DNA of 12,996 bases from a bacterium UBP12_UBA5184 (GTDB lineage Bacteria > Vulcanimicrobiota > Vulcanimicrobiia > Vulcanimicrobiales > Vulcanimicrobiaceae), in NCBI GenBank assembly GCA_002413145.1, contig DHWK01000140.1, forward strand, positions 1-12,996. The letters run 5' to 3'. This document shows positions 11,445-12,996 of this stretch, piece after piece. The notes below the pieces were generated by a model, which ran no database searches, was not told the origin of the DNA, and saw nothing but the letters and a program-made list of their open reading frames with translations. Made by a program: the position numbers and the translations under genes. Numbering within the stretch: the first letter of the stretch is position 1; each line of letters begins with the position of its first letter.

Positions 11445-12996
11445 ATGGCGGGTTCGAGGCTGACCACGCTCGGTCGGTTTGCCTTGCAAATCGATGACCG
11501 CACGCTTTCCCCACCCTCAACGAAGAAAGCGCGAGCACTCCTGGCGTATCTCGTCCTCCATCGCGGCAAGGACGTCTCGCGCGAACGCCTACTGGAGCTC
11601 TTCTGGCGGGACAGCGCGCCCGAGCTGGCGCGGGAAAGCCTGCGAGGCGCATTGTGGTCGATTCGACGCGCATTCCGCATGCTCGGCGCGTCGCCGGACG
11701 ACTATTTCATCGCGACCAAGTCGATCGTTCGCTGGATTGCGGAGACGTCGCTCGATCTTGAGCGTTTCCACGCACTGGCGTCACGCGGCGACGAGGCTGC
11801 GACTCGGGACGCTCTCGATCTCTACCAGGGCGACTTCCTGGAAGGAGACTACGATGAGTGGGCAGTCACCGAACGGGGCCGTGCCGCCGCTGCCTACGAA
11901 TTGCTTCTCGCGCGCGTCGTCGAAGCAACGCACGACACCGATGCTGCGCGGCTCCTGATCGAGCGAAATCCCTACGACGAGCAGGCGTACGTCGCACTGA
12001 TCGAAGCCGCGATCACCGCCGGAAGGCGCTTCGCGGCGACCGCGCTGATCGATCGTTGCCGCGCGGCGATGGCGGAAATCGGTGTCAGCCCGTCATCGAC
12101 CTTCGAGAACCGATTCAGCGTCTTCGCGCGCGCCCGTGCCTCAGCGCCGCAGAAAGTGCAGCTCCCTTTCGTCGGACGCGAATCAGAGCTCGCAACGCTC
12201 GCCGCTTGCCTCGAACCGGCGAGCGGCCGTGGCTGCAGCGTGCTGGTGCACGGGGTGGCCGGGATCGGCAAGACGGCTCTGCTGCAGCAAGCCGCCCGTT
12301 TTGCCCAGGAGCGGGGCCGCCGCGTGATAAGGGTTCAGTGCCTCGATCGCGATCCTCGGGTGTTCGGACCGTGGGAGAGCGTCGTTCATGAAGTGACGGG
12401 CCGGCCTGTGTCTGACGTGGCCGGCGCCCTTGCGCAAGCCCTCGACTCATCATGCGCGCTTTTCGTCGACGACGCGCACACGCTTCGCGGAGAGGCACTT
12501 GCGGTATTCGCGGAATTGGTCCGCGGCAGCATCGCGTTGCGATATGCGATCGTCGTCGCTTCACGCCCCGAGGGCGTTTCGTCCCTCGAGCGACTCCTGC
12601 GCATCGTTCCCTTGGAAGAGATCCGCCTCGCCGCCCTTGGACGTGACGAGCTGATCGGCGCTCTCGAAGAGTCGGGAAACGTCGGATTGGGAGAAGTGAT
12701 CAACCTCATCTACGAACGAAGTGCCGGCCACCCGTACTTTCTCGCCGCGCTACTGGAGTCGCTCGCTCGCGATGGGACGCTGCGCCACGATAGAGATCGC
12801 TGGAGAGTTCACGGTCGTTTCGATGCTCGCGCTCTGCCCTCGACGATCACACGCTACGTGGAATCGCAGTTGAGATCGCGCGGGACTCACGCCGCGATGG
12901 TGAGCTGTGCGCTAGCTTTGGAGCCCGCAGCTACGACCGAAGATCTCGTCGAAGCCACGCGTCTGGGCGAAAGTGCCGTCCTCGACGCGCTCGACG
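11445..12996 (+). CDS. BTAD-type (SARP-like) transcriptional regulator fused to an AAA/STAND ATPase; 3' end outside window
   Basis: From ATG 11445 the frame is open to the window end: 517 codons with no stop. Residues about 6-85 are an OmpR/SARP-type winged helix (LTTLGRFALQIDDRTL, ARALLAYLVLHRGKDVSRERLLELFW, ESLRGALWSIRRAFRML). Residues about 98-235 are a bacterial transcriptional activator domain (YQGDFLEGDYDEWAVTERGR, NPYDEQAYVALIEAAITAG, IGVSPSS). An ATPase follows after FVGRESEL: Walker A GVAGIGKT at 270-277 and Walker B ALFVDDAH at 338-345, then LERLLRIVPLEEIRLAALGRDELIGAL and SAGHPYFLAALLESLA, typical of AAA_16/LuxR-MalT-like NTPases. It should be a cytoplasmic DNA-binding regulator controlled by a ligand- or nucleotide-driven switch; targets are unknown. 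Further sensor repeats may lie downstream. The ribosome-binding site is weak, and the long inverted repeat upstream may control it. Confidence 0.9.
   Translation, partial: MAGSRLTTLGRFALQIDDRTLSPPSTKKARALLAYLVLHRGKDVSRERLLELFWRDSAPELARESLRGALWSIRRAFRMLGASPDDYFIATKSIVRWIAETSLDLERFHALASRGDEAATRDALDLYQGDFLEGDYDEWAVTERGRAAAAYELLLARVVEATHDTDAARLLIERNPYDEQAYVALIEAAITAGRRFAATALIDRCRAAMAEIGVSPSSTFENRFSVFARARASAPQKVQLPFVGRESELATLAACLEPASGRGCSVLVHGVAGIGKTALLQQAARFAQERGRRVIRVQCLDRDPRVFGPWESVVHEVTGRPVSDVAGALAQALDSSCALFVDDAHTLRGEALAVFAELVRGSIALRYAIVVASRPEGVSSLERLLRIVPLEEIRLAALGRDELIGALEESGNVGLGEVINLIYERSAGHPYFLAALLESLARDGTLRHDRDRWRVHGRFDARALPSTITRYVESQLRSRGTHAAMVSCALALEPAATTEDLVEATRLGESAVLDALD

Noticed and set aside
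1..12996. CRISPR array, insertion sequence or integrase gene
   Set aside because: No regularly spaced repeats of 23-37 bp, no transposase or recombinase motifs were found in any frame; the only long exact repeat I found is the tRNA-Glu 3' end pair.

Overview
The window is high-GC bacterial chromosome with very tight gene packing. Genes overlap by a few bases, and GTG or TTG starts are common. No single gene settles the taxon. The mix points to a deep-branching, high-GC bacterium. Proline/threonine-rich lipoprotein linkers, a bacterial archaemetzincin, a BTAD-type regulator fused to an ATPase, and a stand-alone biotin ligase would all fit Candidatus Eremiobacterota (WPS-2). That placement is an impression from style, not a demonstrated result. 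The left edge (1) and right edge (12996) both cut through genes.

Positions 1-7718 are core and metabolic genes. On the minus strand acpS is followed by an Nnr-type frame that runs without a stop into the C-terminus of endonuclease IV, an apparent chimera at the very edge of the window. An archaemetzincin-like gene (plus) converges on birA (minus). birA diverges from the coupled pair ndk-eno. A small cupin gene converges on a two-subunit CoA-transferase-family operon (minus). A GH130-like glycosidase/phosphorylase gene and a lipoprotein cytochrome c with a C-terminal YtkA/FixH-like domain follow on the plus strand. Right after them lies a short 5' remnant of a Tat-exported protein gene, which runs directly into a tRNA.

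Positions 7843-9031 are a tRNA-anchored insertion. A CAU-anticodon tRNA and tRNA-Glu(UUC) sit in tandem. The 3' end of tRNA-Glu (T-loop through CCA plus 3 bases) is repeated exactly 1036 bp downstream as a 26-bp direct repeat. Between the copies is one complete expression unit: a PEBP (YbhB/YbcL-type) lipoprotein gene with a strong ribosome-binding site and a textbook intrinsic terminator. Clustered short repeats resembling integrase arm-type sites come next, but there is no integrase gene. It looks like a one-gene cassette or a stripped integrative element.

Positions 9032-11444 are accessory in character. They hold a 95-aa orphan on the minus strand, then a plus-strand operon DUF4160-DUF2442-pRiA4b ORF3-like. 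The first gene has a near-consensus sigma70 promoter (TTGCAA, 17 bp, TACAAT) whose spacer contains an 18-bp palindrome, and the predicted transcription start falls on the GTG start codon. This looks like a self-regulated, leaderless, toxin-antitoxin-style module. About 680 bp with no recognisable gene follows, with several hairpins, one of them a long inverted repeat about 50 bp before the next gene.

Positions 11445-12996 hold the 5' part of a large regulator (winged helix, BTAD, AAA/STAND-type ATPase) that continues beyond the window.
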